Part shown: positions 1 to 12,233 of the stretch, one piece after another
Position numbering within the stretch: position 1 is the stretch's first letter
How the letters are laid out: each line of letters opens with the position of its first letter
NCBI RefSeq assembly: GCF_000381765.1
Contig: NZ_KB907074.1
Location: forward strand, 248,001 to 312,000
Origin: [Zimmermannella] faecalis ATCC 13722
GTDB taxonomy: Bacteria; Actinomycetota; Actinomycetes; Actinomycetales; Microbacteriaceae
DNA length: 64,000 bases
Reading direction: 5' to 3'
Position numbers and translations under genes: made by a program
The notes under the pieces: model-generated
Databases searched by the model: none
The model's input: only the letters and a program-made list of their open reading frames with translations
Told to the model about the DNA's origin: nothing

Positions 1-2128
<2,128 letters not shown>

Positions 2129-2132
<4 letters not shown>

Positions 2133-3025
2133 CCGAAACCCAGACTGAGACCACAGCCCATGAGGGCCCCTCCTTCGGCGAGCGCCTCGCCGACACGATG
2201 GATCGCTACGGACGGCTCTGCGTCGGTATCGACCCGCACACCCACCTGCTCGAGAAGTGGGGGCTTCCAGTCAGCGCGGTCGGCGCCCACGAGTTCGGGC
2301 TCCGCATTATTGAGAAGCTTGCCGGCCGCGTCGGCATCGTGAAGCCGCAGGTCGCCTTCTATGAGCGCTTCGGAGCGAACGGCTACCGCGTGCTCGAGGA
2401 CGTCTTCGAGGCGGCCCGGCAGGCGGGCCTCATCGTCATCGCTGACGTCAAGCGTGGCGACGTCGGTACGACGCTCGAGGCGTACTCCGAAGCGTGGCTG
2501 ACGCCGGGCATGCCGCTCGAGGCCGACGCCATGACGATTAACCCGTATCAGGGGTTCGACACGTTCCGGAAGCCGCTCGAGATGACCGAGCAATACGGCA
2601 AGGGCGTGTTCGTGCTCGCCGCAACCTCGAACCCCGAGTCGGCGTCGGTGCAGACCGCCCGCCGCATCCGCGGTTCGCAGGAGGGCCGCTCGGTCGCCGG
2701 GGGTATCGCGGCGCGCGCGGCGCTCTGGAACCGGGAACACTCGGCGGGTCGGTCGAAGGGCTCGGTCGGTGTGGTGCTCGGCGCGACGGTCGACATGGAC
2801 CTGCTCGACATTGACGTGAACGACCTCGCGGCCGAACCGGATACGCCGATTCTCGCGCCCGGCTTCGGACACCAGGGCGCCGACTTTGCCGACGTGCGTC
2901 GTATTTTCGGCGAATCAGCAAAGAATGTCATAGTTACGTCATCGCGCTCGATGCTCGCGAACGGTCTCGACGGCCTCGATGCGGCGATCACGACGAAACT
3001 CGAGACCCTCAAGAGCGCGCTCTAA
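2129..3025 (+). CDS. pyrF: Orotidine 5'-phosphate decarboxylase
   Basis: Last step of UMP synthesis: decarboxylates OMP to UMP. 298 residues, the longer mycobacterial-type (group 2) PyrF rather than the roughly 230-residue enterobacterial form. The catalytic motif DVKRGD is at residues 106-111, with Lys108 the expected catalytic lysine. The GTG start sits in a 4-base overlap with carB. It is followed 3 bases later by the gmk fusion, so nucleotide-synthesis genes are stacked. Confidence 0.95.
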
Positions 3026-3028
3026 CCC

Positions 3029-3961
3029 ATGACCCTGACTCCTCCTCCCGTTGACCGCACTGCCGCCTCCAAGGCCGCCGTCGCCGCGCGGCGTGCCCGC
3101 GCCGAGGTAAAGAACCGCATCGCGTCGGGCGCGACGCGCCCGCTCGACGTGCTCGAAGCCTCGCTCGACCGGGAGCATCCGGCCGCGAGTCTGCGGATCA
3201 CGCAGTTCCTTCGCTCGATTCCGCATATCGGCGCGACGAAGACGGAGCGCATCCTCGCCGAGCTGCAAATTGCGCCCGTGAAGCGACTCGGCGGGCTCGG
3301 CCGAAATCAGCGCCAGCGCCTGCGCGAATGGCTCATCGACTGGCAGTCCGGTGGCGCCGCGATGCCCCGCGTCGTCGTGCTCGCTGGGCCGACCGCCGTC
3401 GGCAAGGGCACCGTGTCTCGGTACATCCGCGACGAGTATCCCGAGGTGCACATCTCGGTGTCGGCGACGACGCGTGCGCCGCGTCCCGGTGAGGTTGAGG
3501 GGCGCGACTACTACTTCGTCGACGACGCTGAGTTCGACCGGATGATCGAGTCGGGCGAGATGCTCGAGTACGCGACCGTGCACAACTCGTATCGCTACGG
3601 TACGCCGGCCGCGCCGATCCGCCGCGAACTCGAGGCCTCGCATCCCGTGCTGCTCGAAATCGACCTGCAGGGCGCGCGACAGGTGAGGGCGGCGATGCCA
3701 GAGGCTAGACTGGTGTTTTTGTTGCCCCCGTCGTGGGATGAACTGGTCCGCCGGCTCATCGGACGAGGCACGGAATCCCCCGAGGAGCAGGAGCGCCGGC
3801 TCGCAACCGCCAAGGTCGAGCTCGCCGCGCAGAACGAGTTCGATGCCCGCGTGGTAAACGAGAGCGTTCCCAAGGCGGCCCGCGAGGTCATTCGCCTCAT
3901 GGGCTTTGAGATTCCCGACGAGGACGACCCGATCTACCGCCCGAAGCAGAGAAGATATTAG
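3029..3961 (+). CDS. gmk: Fusion of actinobacterial integration host factor (mIHF) and guanylate kinase
   Basis: 310 residues against about 200 for ordinary guanylate kinase. Residues 1 to about 107 match the actinobacterial nucleoid protein mIHF: an [13 protein letters not shown] helix, [16 protein letters not shown] resembling a helix-hairpin-helix DNA-binding element, and a RRL/KRL-GLG tail. Residues 112-310 are the kinase: P-loop GPTAVGKGT at 120-128, then [13 protein letters not shown] and GRDYYFV in the GMP-binding part. The kinase makes GDP from GMP and ATP. Many actinobacteria encode mihF and gmk as neighbours; here one continuous frame joins them. Met112 (base 3362) begins the kinase core, but I see no good ribosome-binding site before it, so one fused product is favoured. 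rpoZ follows 8 bases after the stop. Confidence 0.93.
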   Translation: MTLTPPPVDRTAASKAAVAARRARAEVKNRIASGATRPLDVLEASLDREHPAASLRITQFLRSIPHIGATKTERILAELQIAPVKRLGGLGRNQRQRLREWLIDWQSGGAAMPRVVVLAGPTAVGKGTVSRYIRDEYPEVHISVSATTRAPRPGEVEGRDYYFVDDAEFDRMIESGEMLEYATVHNSYRYGTPAAPIRRELEASHPVLLEIDLQGARQVRAAMPEARLVFLLPPSWDELVRRLIGRGTESPEEQERRLATAKVELAAQNEFDARVVNESVPKAAREVIRLMGFEIPDEDDPIYRPKQRRY

Positions 3962-3969
3962 GAATCACC

Positions 3970-4305
3970 ATGATTGAGAAGCCCAAGGGCATCATTGACC
4001 CGCCGCTCGACGATCTGCTCGAGCAGGTCGACAACAAGTACCAGCTCGTGATCTTCGCCTCGAAGCGCGCTCGCCAGATCAACGACTACTACACGGATCT
4101 GCAGGACGGCGCGATCTACGACAACGTCGGCCCGCTCGTCGACTCGGCGGTCGATGACAAGCCCCTGTCGATCGCCCTGCGTGAGATTAACCAGAACAAG
4201 CTCGTCATGCGCGAGCCGAGCGCTGCGCCCGCGATCGAGCTCCCGAGCGACGACGACCTCATCGACTTCGGCGACGACTCGGTCACGCCGGCCGAGTCCG
4301 AGTAA
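3970..4305 (+). CDS. rpoZ: RNA polymerase omega subunit
   Basis: Small structural subunit that helps fold and hold the beta' subunit of RNA polymerase. 111 residues. The conserved core runs from [20 protein letters not shown] to the SKRARQIN motif (about residues 9-41), followed by an acidic C-terminal tail of the kind seen in actinobacterial omega. A GGA element lies before the ATG start. It stands between gmk and coaBC, the common order in actinobacteria and many other bacteria. Confidence 0.96.
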   Translation: MIEKPKGIIDPPLDDLLEQVDNKYQLVIFASKRARQINDYYTDLQDGAIYDNVGPLVDSAVDDKPLSIALREINQNKLVMREPSAAPAIELPSDDDLIDFGDDSVTPAESE

Positions 4306-4323
4306 GCCACCCACCGCGCGACG

Positions 4324-5595
4324 ATGACGACAGCGAACGAGCCGGATGCCCGGAGCTGGCGCATCGTCGTCGGCGTTTCCGGTGGTATCGCCGCCTACAA
4401 AGCCGTACTTGTCGTGCGGCAACTCGTGTTGCTCGGCCACGAGGTCGAAGTGATCGCGACCCCGGCCGCGCTCGAGTTCGTGGGCGCGCCAACCTTCGAG
4501 GCGATCAGCCACAACCCGGTGCGGCGCGACGTGTTCGAGAACGTGCACGCCGTGCAGCACGTGGCGCTCGGCCAACAGGCCGACGTCGTTGCCGTCGTGC
4601 CGGCGACCGCGAATACGCTCGCGCGGATGGCGGCGGGACTCGCGGATGACCTGCTCACGAACACGCTCCTCGCCGCCCGCGGCCCCGTCGTCGTCGCGCC
4701 GGCGATGCACACCGAGATGTGGGAGCACCCCGCAACGCAGACGAACGTTCGCCGGCTTGAAGAGCGGGGCGTCACCATCGTCGGGCCCGAGTCGGGGCGC
4801 CTCACCGGCACCGATGAGGGACCCGGCCGCCTCGCGGAACCGAACGACATCGTCACCGCGATTCTCGTCGCGGCGCAGTCTGCCGAGCGCGAGCGGGCCG
4901 CGGCTGAGCGAGCCCGAGACCTTGCTGGCCAGCGCGTGCTCGTGACCGCGGGCGGTACGCGCGAGGCGATCGACCCGGTGCGTTACCTCGGCAATCGGTC
5001 ATCGGGCAAGCAGGGCGTCGCGCTTGCGGCTCGTGCCGCAGCTCGCGGTGCGCAGGTGACGCTCATCGCCGCGAACGTCGAGGTACCACTGCCTGACGAG
5101 GTGCAGGTCGTGCGGGTCACGAGCGCGCAGGAGCTCGCGACCGCCGCCACCGAGCTCGCGCCGAAACACGACGTCATCGTCATGGCGGCCGCAGTCGCGG
5201 ATTTCCGGCCCGAGCGGGTCGCGGAAGGCAAGATCAAGAAGGAATCGACGGGCGACACGCTGACGCTCACCTTCACGAAGAACCCGGACATTCTTCGCAC
5301 GCTCGTCGAGGCTCGCGTGCCGGGACAGCTCATCGTCGGATTTGCGGCCGAGACCGAGGCGGACGACGCTGCTCGGCTCGAACTCGCGCGCGCCAAGGTG
5401 AAGCGCAAGGGGAGCGACCTGCTCGTGCTCAACCGCGTCGGTTGGGACCACACGTTTGGGCGTGAGGAGACCGAGGTGCAGGTCATTGACCTCGCGGGTT
5501 CGGTGCTCGCCGAAGACGTGGGCGACAAGATGTCGGTGGCCGACACTATCCTTGACGTCGTCGCCGAGCGCATCGGTGACACCCCCGCGAGCTAA
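4324..5595 (+). CDS. coaBC: Bifunctional phosphopantothenoylcysteine decarboxylase / phosphopantothenate-cysteine ligase
   Basis: Two consecutive steps of coenzyme A synthesis. The N-terminal CoaC flavoprotein half (to about residue 190) has GVSGGIAAYK and PATANTLARMAAGLADD. The C-terminal CoaB half has TAGGTREAIDPVRYLGN from about residue 207, then the KIKKE lysine motif of the ligase. 423 residues, normal for the family. It starts 18 bases after rpoZ. The final CoA gene coaE is elsewhere in the window (37.5 kb). Confidence 0.96.
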   Translation: MTTANEPDARSWRIVVGVSGGIAAYKAVLVVRQLVLLGHEVEVIATPAALEFVGAPTFEAISHNPVRRDVFENVHAVQHVALGQQADVVAVVPATANTLARMAAGLADDLLTNTLLAARGPVVVAPAMHTEMWEHPATQTNVRRLEERGVTIVGPESGRLTGTDEGPGRLAEPNDIVTAILVAAQSAERERAAAERARDLAGQRVLVTAGGTREAIDPVRYLGNRSSGKQGVALAARAAARGAQVTLIAANVEVPLPDEVQVVRVTSAQELATAATELAPKHDVIVMAAAVADFRPERVAEGKIKKESTGDTLTLTFTKNPDILRTLVEARVPGQLIVGFAAETEADDAARLELARAKVKRKGSDLLVLNRVGWDHTFGREETEVQVIDLAGSVLAEDVGDKMSVADTILDVVAERIGDTPAS

Positions 5596-5623
5596 TCGTT
5601 CGCGGTTCACATACGTCCTCCCA

Positions 5624-5645
5624 CGCGGCGCCTGAGCGCGCCGCG
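5624..5645 (+). other. GC-rich hairpin between coaBC and metK
   Basis: A perfect 8-base stem (cgcggcgc / gcgccgcg) with a 6-base loop, 27 bases before the metK ATG. There is no T-tract, so it is a weak terminator candidate. It could also be a leader structure of the metK mRNA. No SAM riboswitch fold is apparent. Confidence 0.35.
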
Positions 5646-5671
5646 CACTCCTAGGGAAAGTGAGCATCACC

Positions 5672-6874
5672 ATGTCAGAACTGCGCCTCTTCACGTCAGA
5701 GTCGGTGACCGAGGGTCACCCCGACAAGATTTGCGATCAGATTTCCGACCGCATCCTCGACAACCTGCTGGCACAGGACCCGGGCTCGCGCGTCGCCGTC
5801 GAGACGCTCGTGACAACCGGCCAGGTGCACGTCGCGGGTGAGGTCCGTACCGAGGGCTACGCCGATATCGCCGGCATCGTACGGCGCACGATCACCGAGA
5901 TTGGCTTCACCTCGAGCGATTTCGGCTTCGACGGAAACCTCTGCGGCGTCTCGGTGTCGATCGGGGAGCAGTCGCCCGAGATCGCTGACGGCGTTGAGCG
6001 CTCGCTCGAGCACCGCAGCGGTGAGAGCGTCGACGAGATCGCGCTGCTCGGCGCGGGCGATCAGGGCATCATGTTCGGGTACGCGAGTAACGAGACCCCC
6101 GACCTCATGCCGCTGCCGATCTGGCTCGCGCACCGCCTGTCGGAGCGCCTCAGCGAGGCCCGAAAGGACGGCACGCTGCCGCACCTGCGCCCCGACGGCA
6201 AGACACAGGTCACGATCGGGTACGACGACGACCATCGTCCCCGCAGCGTCGAGACCGTCGTGATCTCGACGCAGCACGACCCCGACGTCACGCGCGACCA
6301 GCTTGCGGCCGACGTCGTGCGCGAGGTCGTCACGCCCGTCCTCGCGCGCGTTGCGGGGCTCGACACGTCTCGTCTGCGAACCCTCATCAATCCCGCCGGT
6401 GATTTTGTGCTCGGTGGTCCGGCCGCCGACGCCGGCCTCACGGGGCGCAAGATCATCGTCGACACGTACGGCGGCATGGCGCGCCACGGCGGCGGCGCCT
6501 TCAGCGGCAAGGATCCGTCGAAGGTCGACCGCTCGGCGGCGTATGCGATGCGCTGGGTCGCGAAGAACGTCGTCGCGGCGGGGCTCGCCGACCGCGCCGA
6601 GTTCCAGGTGGCCTACGCGATCGGTTCGGCTGAACCCGTCGGCCTGTACTGCGAGACCTTCGGCACCGAACACGTCGACCGTGAACGCATCCTCGACGCG
6701 GTGCGGAGTGTGTTCGATTTGCGGCCCGCCGCGATCATTCGCGACCTCGACCTGAACCGGCCGATCTATGCCCGCACGTCGGCGTACGGCCACTTCGGCC
6801 GCGACCTCCCGGAATTCACCTGGGAGCGCACCGACCGCACCGAGGCACTGCGCGAGGCCGCCGGCGCCAAATGA
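5672..6874 (+). CDS. metK: S-adenosylmethionine synthetase
   Basis: Makes SAM from methionine and ATP. 400 residues, normal length. Motifs: [12 protein letters not shown] from residue 15, the ATP/metal motif [12 protein letters not shown] at about residue 127 and [20 protein letters not shown] near 274. ATG at 5672 is chosen because AGGGAA at 5653-5658 precedes it. An in-frame GTG at 5660 would add four residues but directly abuts that purine run. The stop overlaps the priA start by 4 bases. Confidence 0.95.
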   Translation: MSELRLFTSESVTEGHPDKICDQISDRILDNLLAQDPGSRVAVETLVTTGQVHVAGEVRTEGYADIAGIVRRTITEIGFTSSDFGFDGNLCGVSVSIGEQSPEIADGVERSLEHRSGESVDEIALLGAGDQGIMFGYASNETPDLMPLPIWLAHRLSERLSEARKDGTLPHLRPDGKTQVTIGYDDDHRPRSVETVVISTQHDPDVTRDQLAADVVREVVTPVLARVAGLDTSRLRTLINPAGDFVLGGPAADAGLTGRKIIVDTYGGMARHGGGAFSGKDPSKVDRSAAYAMRWVAKNVVAAGLADRAEFQVAYAIGSAEPVGLYCETFGTEHVDRERILDAVRSVFDLRPAAIIRDLDLNRPIYARTSAYGHFGRDLPEFTWERTDRTEALREAAGAK

Positions 6875-8847
6875 CCCACTCGGTCGCGCGGGTCGTGCTC
6901 GACACGCCGCTCCCGCAGCTCGATCGGGTCTTCGAATATGAGATCCCCGACGAGCTGCGGGGCGAGGTCGGCCCTGGTATGCGGGTGAAGGTACCGCTGC
7001 GCAGTGGCGGCCGAGTCGTGCAGGGGTTTGTCGTCGAGACGGCGGATACGCCCGAATACGGCGGCCGGCTCGCAAAGGTCGAATCGCTCGTCTCTCGGGC
7101 GGCGGTGCTCTCGCCAGAGCTCGCCGAGCTCGCACGGACGGTCGCCGACCGACAGGCGGGCACGATGTCCGATGTGCTCCGGCTCGCGATTCCCGCGCGC
7201 TCGGCGCGACTCGAAGCGCGGTGGCTGGAGGACGAAGCGGGGGAGCGCGCCGCACGAGTGGCGGCGGCGCCCCCGACCGTAGAGACGGGGCTCGCAGAGC
7301 TCTACGGCCCGGAGTTCCTCGCGGCGTGCGTGGCGACCGAGCCGCAGCGAGTCTCGCTCCGGGTGCCAGTGGGCGTTGTCGACGGGGTTCCTCGCGCCCT
7401 GCGCACGCTCATTGAGGTCGCGGCGGTCGAGGTCGCGCAGGGGCGCTCGGCGATCGTCCTCGTGCCGGACTACCGCGACCTCGACCTCGCCCTTGAGGCG
7501 GCGAACACGCTATTGCCGCTCGACCGCATTCGAGCGTTCGATTCGCGACAAAAGCCGATGCCGCGCTATGAGCAGTTTCTGCTCGCGCTCGAGCCGGTGC
7601 CGCAACTCATTGTCGGGACGCGATCGGCCGTGTACGCCCCGGCATTCCGGCTCGGCGCAATGCTGCTGTGGGACGACGATGACGAGTCGTTCCGCGAACC
7701 CCACGCTCCCTATGCCCATTCCCGCGAGGTTGCGCTCATGCGTGCGCGCCGGGCCGACGCATCGGTCGTGCTCGCGGGCCACTCGCCCTCGCTCGAGGCG
7801 CGCCGGCTCGTGCGCACGGGATGGCTCCGCGAGGTCGGCCCCGGCACACCCCAGCGGCCGAAGATCATCCCCGCCGCCGCGACGCTCGGCGACGAGGGCG
7901 CGCTCCGCGATGCGCGCATCCCGCCGCCCGCGTGGAGGGCCGCGAAGGCGGCCCTCGCATCCGGCCCCGTGCTCGTGCAGGTGGGGCGCGCCGGGTATCG
8001 CCCCAGGCTCGCGTGCACCGAGTGCCGCACGCCCGCCTCGTGCACAAATTGTGGGGGCCCGTTGCGGCAGACGGGCCCGGAGAGCCCGCCGTCGTGCGCG
8101 GTGTGCGGCCGGGTGCACGCCGACTGGCACTGTCGCGAGTGTGGGGGCCAGCGCCTGCGGGCGGGCGGCACCGGCCACGAGCGCACCGCCGAGGAGCTGG
8201 GTCGCGCCTTCCCCGAGACCCGCGTCGTGGTCGCCGACGGGGCCGAACGGCTCGTGTCGGTGGGGGCCGAGCCGCAACTCGTCGTGGCGACGCGCGGCGC
8301 CGAACCCGTGCCCGAGCATGGCTACCGAGCGGTGCTGCTGCTCGACGTCGACGGGGCGCTCGCCCGGGAGTCGCTGCACACGACCGAGGACGCACTGCGC
8401 GCCTGGTCGAACGCCGCGGCCCTCGCGAGCGACGACGGCGTCGTCATTCTCGCGGGGCAGGTGTCGCCGCCACTCGTGGCCCTGCGCGACTGGCAGCAGC
8501 ACGCGTGGGCCGACGCCGAGCTCGAGCAGCGACGCGAGCTGTTCTTTCCTCCAGCCGTTCGGGTTGGGGTCGTGACGGGGAGCGAACTCGAGGTTGATGC
8601 GGCCGTGCGGCGCCTCACCGACCTCGACGGGCTCGAGTTGCAGGTGCTCGGGCCCGTACCCGACGCCGACGAGCGAGATCGCAGTCGCGCAGTGCTCCGC
8701 TTTGGCTACCGAAGCGGGCCGACGCTCGCCGCCGCGCTCAAGGCCGAGCTGGTGGCGCAGGCGACCGCGAGCCGGCGTCGGTCGGCGGGCCGTGGAACAC
8801 CGGCGTCGACACTGCGCGTGCAACTCGACGCGCCCGACGTGTTCTAG
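6871..8847 (+). CDS. priA: Primosomal protein N' (PriA), actinobacterial helicase-dead form
   Basis: Expected to load the primosome at stalled forks. 658 residues. The N-terminal DNA-binding region ([21 protein letters not shown]) is clear, and a zinc-binding block of paired cysteines lies at about residues 382-425. The helicase core has no recognisable Walker A (GxxxxGK[ST]), and the DEAH box position reads LLWDDDDES. Loss of these motifs is known for actinobacterial PriA, so unwinding activity is not expected. ATGA overlap with metK; fmt follows after 26 bases, the widely conserved priA-fmt-rsmB order. Confidence 0.92.
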   Translation: MTHSVARVVLDTPLPQLDRVFEYEIPDELRGEVGPGMRVKVPLRSGGRVVQGFVVETADTPEYGGRLAKVESLVSRAAVLSPELAELARTVADRQAGTMSDVLRLAIPARSARLEARWLEDEAGERAARVAAAPPTVETGLAELYGPEFLAACVATEPQRVSLRVPVGVVDGVPRALRTLIEVAAVEVAQGRSAIVLVPDYRDLDLALEAANTLLPLDRIRAFDSRQKPMPRYEQFLLALEPVPQLIVGTRSAVYAPAFRLGAMLLWDDDDESFREPHAPYAHSREVALMRARRADASVVLAGHSPSLEARRLVRTGWLREVGPGTPQRPKIIPAAATLGDEGALRDARIPPPAWRAAKAALASGPVLVQVGRAGYRPRLACTECRTPASCTNCGGPLRQTGPESPPSCAVCGRVHADWHCRECGGQRLRAGGTGHERTAEELGRAFPETRVVVADGAERLVSVGAEPQLVVATRGAEPVPEHGYRAVLLLDVDGALARESLHTTEDALRAWSNAAALASDDGVVILAGQVSPPLVALRDWQQHAWADAELEQRRELFFPPAVRVGVVTGSELEVDAAVRRLTDLDGLELQVLGPVPDADERDRSRAVLRFGYRSGPTLAAALKAELVAQATASRRRSAGRGTPASTLRVQLDAPDVF

Positions 8848-8873
8848 TCAGTAGCATCGACGCAGGAGGACAG

Positions 8874-9788
8874 ATGCGGATCGTTTTTGCCGGAACCCCC
8901 GAGGTCGCCGTGCCCACGCTCGAGGCGCTCGTCTCGGCGGGGCACGAAATTGCGGCGGTGCTGACCCGCGAGGATGCGCCGGTCGGCCGCCGCCGGGTGC
9001 TCACCCCCTCGCCCGTTGCGCAGCGGGCCGAGGAGCTTGGGCTCACCGTGGTGCGAGCCAACCGCATCACCGACGAGATCGCACACCAACTGCTCGCGAC
9101 CGAATTCGAGCTGGGTGTGGTCGTTGCGTATGGCGGGCTCATCCGGACACCCCTGCTCGATACGCCGAAGTACGGCTGGATCAACCTCCACTTCTCACAG
9201 CTGCCGCGGTGGCGCGGGGCGGCGCCCGTGCAGCGGGCGGTCATGGCCGGCGACGCCACCTCAGGTGTCGCCGTTTTCCAGCTCGAGGCGGGGCTCGATA
9301 CCGGGCCGACCTACGTGAACCGTGCCGTGGAGATCGGCGCCCACGAGACGGCGGGCGACCTGCTTAATCGGCTCGCGCAGCTTGGCGCGCCCGAGGTGAC
9401 CGCGACGGTCGCGTCGATCGCCGACGGCTCGGCACGGGCGGAGCCGCAGTCAGGCGAGGCGACGACCGCGCCCAAGCTCACGAACGCCGACGGCCGCGTT
9501 GATTGGACGGAAACCTCCGAGACAATCGACGCCCGAGTGCGCGGAGTCACCCCCGAACCGGGAGCGGCGACCGAGCTCGCGGGGCAGCGCGTGAAGCTGT
9601 TGCGGGGGCGGGCGAGCGAGGCATATGCAAGCGGCGAACCGGGCACGGTCACCGCGGTCGACGGACTCGTGCTCGTGGCGACCGGTGCTGGCGCGTATCA
9701 GCTGCTCGAAGTGCAGCCAGCAGGCAAACGCCCGATGGCCGCGGCCGACTGGTTCCGCGGGCAGCACGGCGAGGTGCGGTTCGCGTGA
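8874..9788 (+). CDS. fmt: Methionyl-tRNA formyltransferase
   Basis: Adds the formyl group to initiator Met-tRNA using 10-formyl-tetrahydrofolate. 304 residues. The N-terminal catalytic domain has MRIVFAGTPEVAVPTLEAL and NLHFSQLPRWRGAAPVQRA (near residue 111), matching the family's N-H-SLLPR-RGAAP signature with a conservative change. A C-terminal domain follows from about residue 205. A strong GGAGGA site lies just before the ATG. The stop overlaps the rsmB GTG. Confidence 0.96.
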   Translation: MRIVFAGTPEVAVPTLEALVSAGHEIAAVLTREDAPVGRRRVLTPSPVAQRAEELGLTVVRANRITDEIAHQLLATEFELGVVVAYGGLIRTPLLDTPKYGWINLHFSQLPRWRGAAPVQRAVMAGDATSGVAVFQLEAGLDTGPTYVNRAVEIGAHETAGDLLNRLAQLGAPEVTATVASIADGSARAEPQSGEATTAPKLTNADGRVDWTETSETIDARVRGVTPEPGAATELAGQRVKLLRGRASEAYASGEPGTVTAVDGLVLVATGAGAYQLLEVQPAGKRPMAAADWFRGQHGEVRFA

Positions 9789-11254
9789 GCCGCGGTAAGT
9801 CTCCGCGCGAGGTCGCGCTCGACGTGCTTATTGCCGTTGCCGAGGACGACGCCTACGCCAACCTGCTCCTGCCGAAACGGCTCGATGCGGCGGGGCTGAG
9901 CGGCGCCGATGCCGGATTCGCCACACAGCTCACGCACGGCACGCTGCGCGGCCTCGGGTTCTATGACTGGATCATCGGCACGGTGTCGGGGCGGCGCCTC
10001 ACGAAGATCGATGCGCCGGTGCTTGCCGCACTGCGGCTCGGCGCCCATCAGCTGATCGACACGCGCGTTAAGCCGCACGCAGCCGTCAACGAGACCGTGT
10101 CGCTTCTGCGACGTCGCGGAGGTCGCGGGGCCGCGGGCTTCGTCAACGCGAACCTCCGCGGCATTGCGCGCCACACTCGCGAGGAGTGGCTCGCCCGTGT
10201 TGCCGACGAGGTTCCGGATGCGCGTGATCGGCTCGCGATTACGGCTTCGCACCCGCGATGGATCGTCGACGCACTCGCCGACGCGCTTGCGCGCGAGCAC
10301 CGCGCCGACGAACTCGAAGAACTGCTTGCGGCCGACAACGTTGCCCCGCACGTGCAGCTTGCCGCGCTGCCGGGGCGGTGCGGCCGCGACGAACTGGCGG
10401 CTGCGGATACCCGGCTCCGGCCGTTGCCGTCGGCGCCGACGGCGCTCGAACTCGCAGAAGGTGACCCTGGCGGCCTCGGGGCGGTCACCCGCGGCGAGGC
10501 CCGCGTGCAGGACTCGGGTTCGCAGCTCGTAGCGCTCGCCCTAACGAGGTCGTCTCCCGCGCATCCAGCCCTCGGGAATCGGGGCGGCGAGGCCGAATTA
10601 CTGCTTGATCTCTGTGCCGGGCCCGGTGGAAAGTCGGCGCTCCTCGCGGCCGAGGCGCTTGTCGCGGGCGCGAGCTTCACCGCGAACGAGGTGACGCCCG
10701 CGCGCGCCGGGCTTGTGCGCCGCGCGCTCGAGCCGCTTGGCGAATTCGAGGTGACGGAACTCGACGGGCGTGACTTCGCGCGGCGGCCTGGCGAATTCAC
10801 CCGCACGCTCGTCGACGCGCCCTGTTCCGGCCTCGGCGCGTTGCGTCGGCGCCCCGAGGCTCGCTGGCGAAAGACCGCGGCCGATGTGGCCGAGCTTGCT
10901 GAGCTGCAGCGCGAGCTGCTGCGCGCCGCGATCGCGACGACCCGCGCCGGCGGACTCGTCGCCTACGTCACGTGCTCACCGCACCCGGCCGAGACGACCG
11001 ACGTCGTCGCCGATGTGGCCGCGGATGCTGATGTCAGCGTGCTCGACACTCGCGCCGTGTGCCGCACGCTCGCACCGGAGCTCGACCTCGCGGAGCTCCC
11101 GCTCGCGGGCGGCACGGCGGTTCAGCTGTGGCCGCACCGACACGGCAGCGACGCGATGTTCCTTGCCCTCCTGCGGGTTGCGTCGCCGAGACACGTCGCT
11201 GACGCCACCGACGACCCTGACACCACAGAACAACCTGACGCCACCGAAGAATAG
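9785..11254 (+). CDS. rsmB: 16S rRNA (cytosine-967-C5)-methyltransferase
   Basis: Methylates C967 of 16S rRNA. 489 residues from the GTG inside the fmt stop (GTGA overlap); this start gives the usual VSRGKSPREVALDVL N-terminus. Residues to about 150 are a NusB-like RNA-binding domain, and the Rossmann methyltransferase follows. SAM motif LDLCAGPGGKSALLA is near residue 275, VDAPCSGLGALRRRPEARW near 345 and the TCSPHPAET catalytic cysteine motif near 396. The last 20 residues are rich in Asp, Thr and Pro and look like an unstructured tail. Confidence 0.94.
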   Translation: MSRGKSPREVALDVLIAVAEDDAYANLLLPKRLDAAGLSGADAGFATQLTHGTLRGLGFYDWIIGTVSGRRLTKIDAPVLAALRLGAHQLIDTRVKPHAAVNETVSLLRRRGGRGAAGFVNANLRGIARHTREEWLARVADEVPDARDRLAITASHPRWIVDALADALAREHRADELEELLAADNVAPHVQLAALPGRCGRDELAAADTRLRPLPSAPTALELAEGDPGGLGAVTRGEARVQDSGSQLVALALTRSSPAHPALGNRGGEAELLLDLCAGPGGKSALLAAEALVAGASFTANEVTPARAGLVRRALEPLGEFEVTELDGRDFARRPGEFTRTLVDAPCSGLGALRRRPEARWRKTAADVAELAELQRELLRAAIATTRAGGLVAYVTCSPHPAETTDVVADVAADADVSVLDTRAVCRTLAPELDLAELPLAGGTAVQLWPHRHGSDAMFLALLRVASPRHVADATDDPDTTEQPDATEE

Positions 11255-11262
11255 GACCGCCC

Positions 11263-11946
11263 ATGTCTGCGCCCCGCATTAATCCGTCGATTCTCGCGGC
11301 GGACTTCGCGAACTTCGAGCGTGAGCTCGGACGCATCGCGACCGCTGACGCCGCTCACGTCGACATCATGGACAACCACTTCGTGCCGAACCTTACGTTC
11401 GGGCAGCCCATGGTCGAGCGGCTGCAGGAGATCTCGCCGATTCCGCTCGACCTTCACCTCATGATCGATGATCCCGATCGGTGGGCACCGCAGTTTGCGG
11501 AGCTCGGAGTGTTCTCGGTGACCTTCCATCTCGAGGCCGCGACGGCCCCCGCGACGCTCGCTCGGCGCATCCGCGACATCGGCGCGCGCGCGGGGATCGC
11601 CCTTCGGCCGGGTACGCCGTTTGCAATGGTCGAGGAGGTGCTCGAGCACGTCGACCAGCTCCTGATCATGACGGTCGAGCCGGGGTTCGGCGGGCAAAAG
11701 TTCATGCCCTCGACGATGCCGAAGCTTCGACAGGCTCGCGACTGGGCCCGAAAGACGGGCGCCGAGCTGTGGCTGCAGGTCGATGGCGGTGTCTCGGCCG
11801 ACACGATCGAGATCGCGGCGGCTGCCGGGGCCGACACGTTCGTGGCCGGATCCGCCGTTTTCCGTGGCGAACCTGCCGACGAGATCGCCCGATTGCGGGA
11901 GCTCGCGGCCGCGCACGAGCATTCGGCCGACACCGCGACGCACTAG
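11263..11946 (+). CDS. rpe: Ribulose-phosphate 3-epimerase
   Basis: Interconverts ribulose 5-phosphate and xylulose 5-phosphate in the pentose phosphate pathway; the partner enzymes are at 53.8-62 kb. 227 residues, a single TIM barrel. Motifs: HVDIMDNHFVPNLTFG at about 32-47 (metal and catalytic Asp), LHLMI near 65 and VEPGFGGQKFMP near 138. AGGA precedes the ATG. Its TAG stop forms part of the putative hisE -10 element. Confidence 0.96.
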   Translation: MSAPRINPSILAADFANFERELGRIATADAAHVDIMDNHFVPNLTFGQPMVERLQEISPIPLDLHLMIDDPDRWAPQFAELGVFSVTFHLEAATAPATLARRIRDIGARAGIALRPGTPFAMVEEVLEHVDQLLIMTVEPGFGGQKFMPSTMPKLRQARDWARKTGAELWLQVDGGVSADTIEIAAAAGADTFVAGSAVFRGEPADEIARLRELAAAHEHSADTATH

Positions 11947-11949
11947 GCT
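11944..11949 (+). promoter_or_regulatory. Putative -10 element of hisE (leaderless type)
   Basis: TAGGCT followed by exactly six bases and then the hisE GTG. No Shine-Dalgarno sequence is seen. If used, transcription would start at or next to the start codon. Confidence 0.45.
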
Positions 11950-11955
11950 GAACGC

Positions 11956-12219
11956 GTGAAGACCTTTGAAGACCTGTTTGCCGAGTTGAGTGAGAAGGCG
12001 GAGCGTCGACCCGAGGGGTCGGGTACCGTCGCAGAACTCGACCGTGGGGTGCATTTCATCGGGAAGAAGCTCGTCGAAGAGGCCGCCGAGACGTGGATGG
12101 CCGCCGAGTACGAATCCGATGACGAGTGCCAGGCCGAAATGTCGCAGCTCATCTACCACCTGCAGGTGATGATGCTCGCGAAGGGCTACTCACTCGAAGA
12201 CGTTTACCGCCACCTCTAG
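11956..12219 (+). CDS. hisE: Phosphoribosyl-ATP pyrophosphatase
   Basis: Second step of histidine synthesis: hydrolyses phosphoribosyl-ATP to phosphoribosyl-AMP. 87 residues, the stand-alone actinobacterial HisE. Typical sequence [22 protein letters not shown], then [18 protein letters not shown] carrying the acidic Mg-binding residues. The GTG start has no ribosome-binding site but a -10-like hexamer six bases upstream, suggesting a leaderless message. It is paired with hisG 14 bases downstream. Confidence 0.95.
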   Translation: MKTFEDLFAELSEKAERRPEGSGTVAELDRGVHFIGKKLVEEAAETWMAAEYESDDECQAEMSQLIYHLQVMMLAKGYSLEDVYRHL

Positions 12220-12233
12220 GAGATTCCAGACCA

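Noticed and set aside
5660-5671. GTG at 5660 as metK start
   Set aside because: It directly follows the AGGGAAA ribosome-binding site, leaving no spacer; ATG at 5672 gives the normal N-terminus.
5596-5671. SAM riboswitch before metK
   Set aside because: The 76-base gap only forms one short GC hairpin; there is no SAM-binding core of any class I can recognise.
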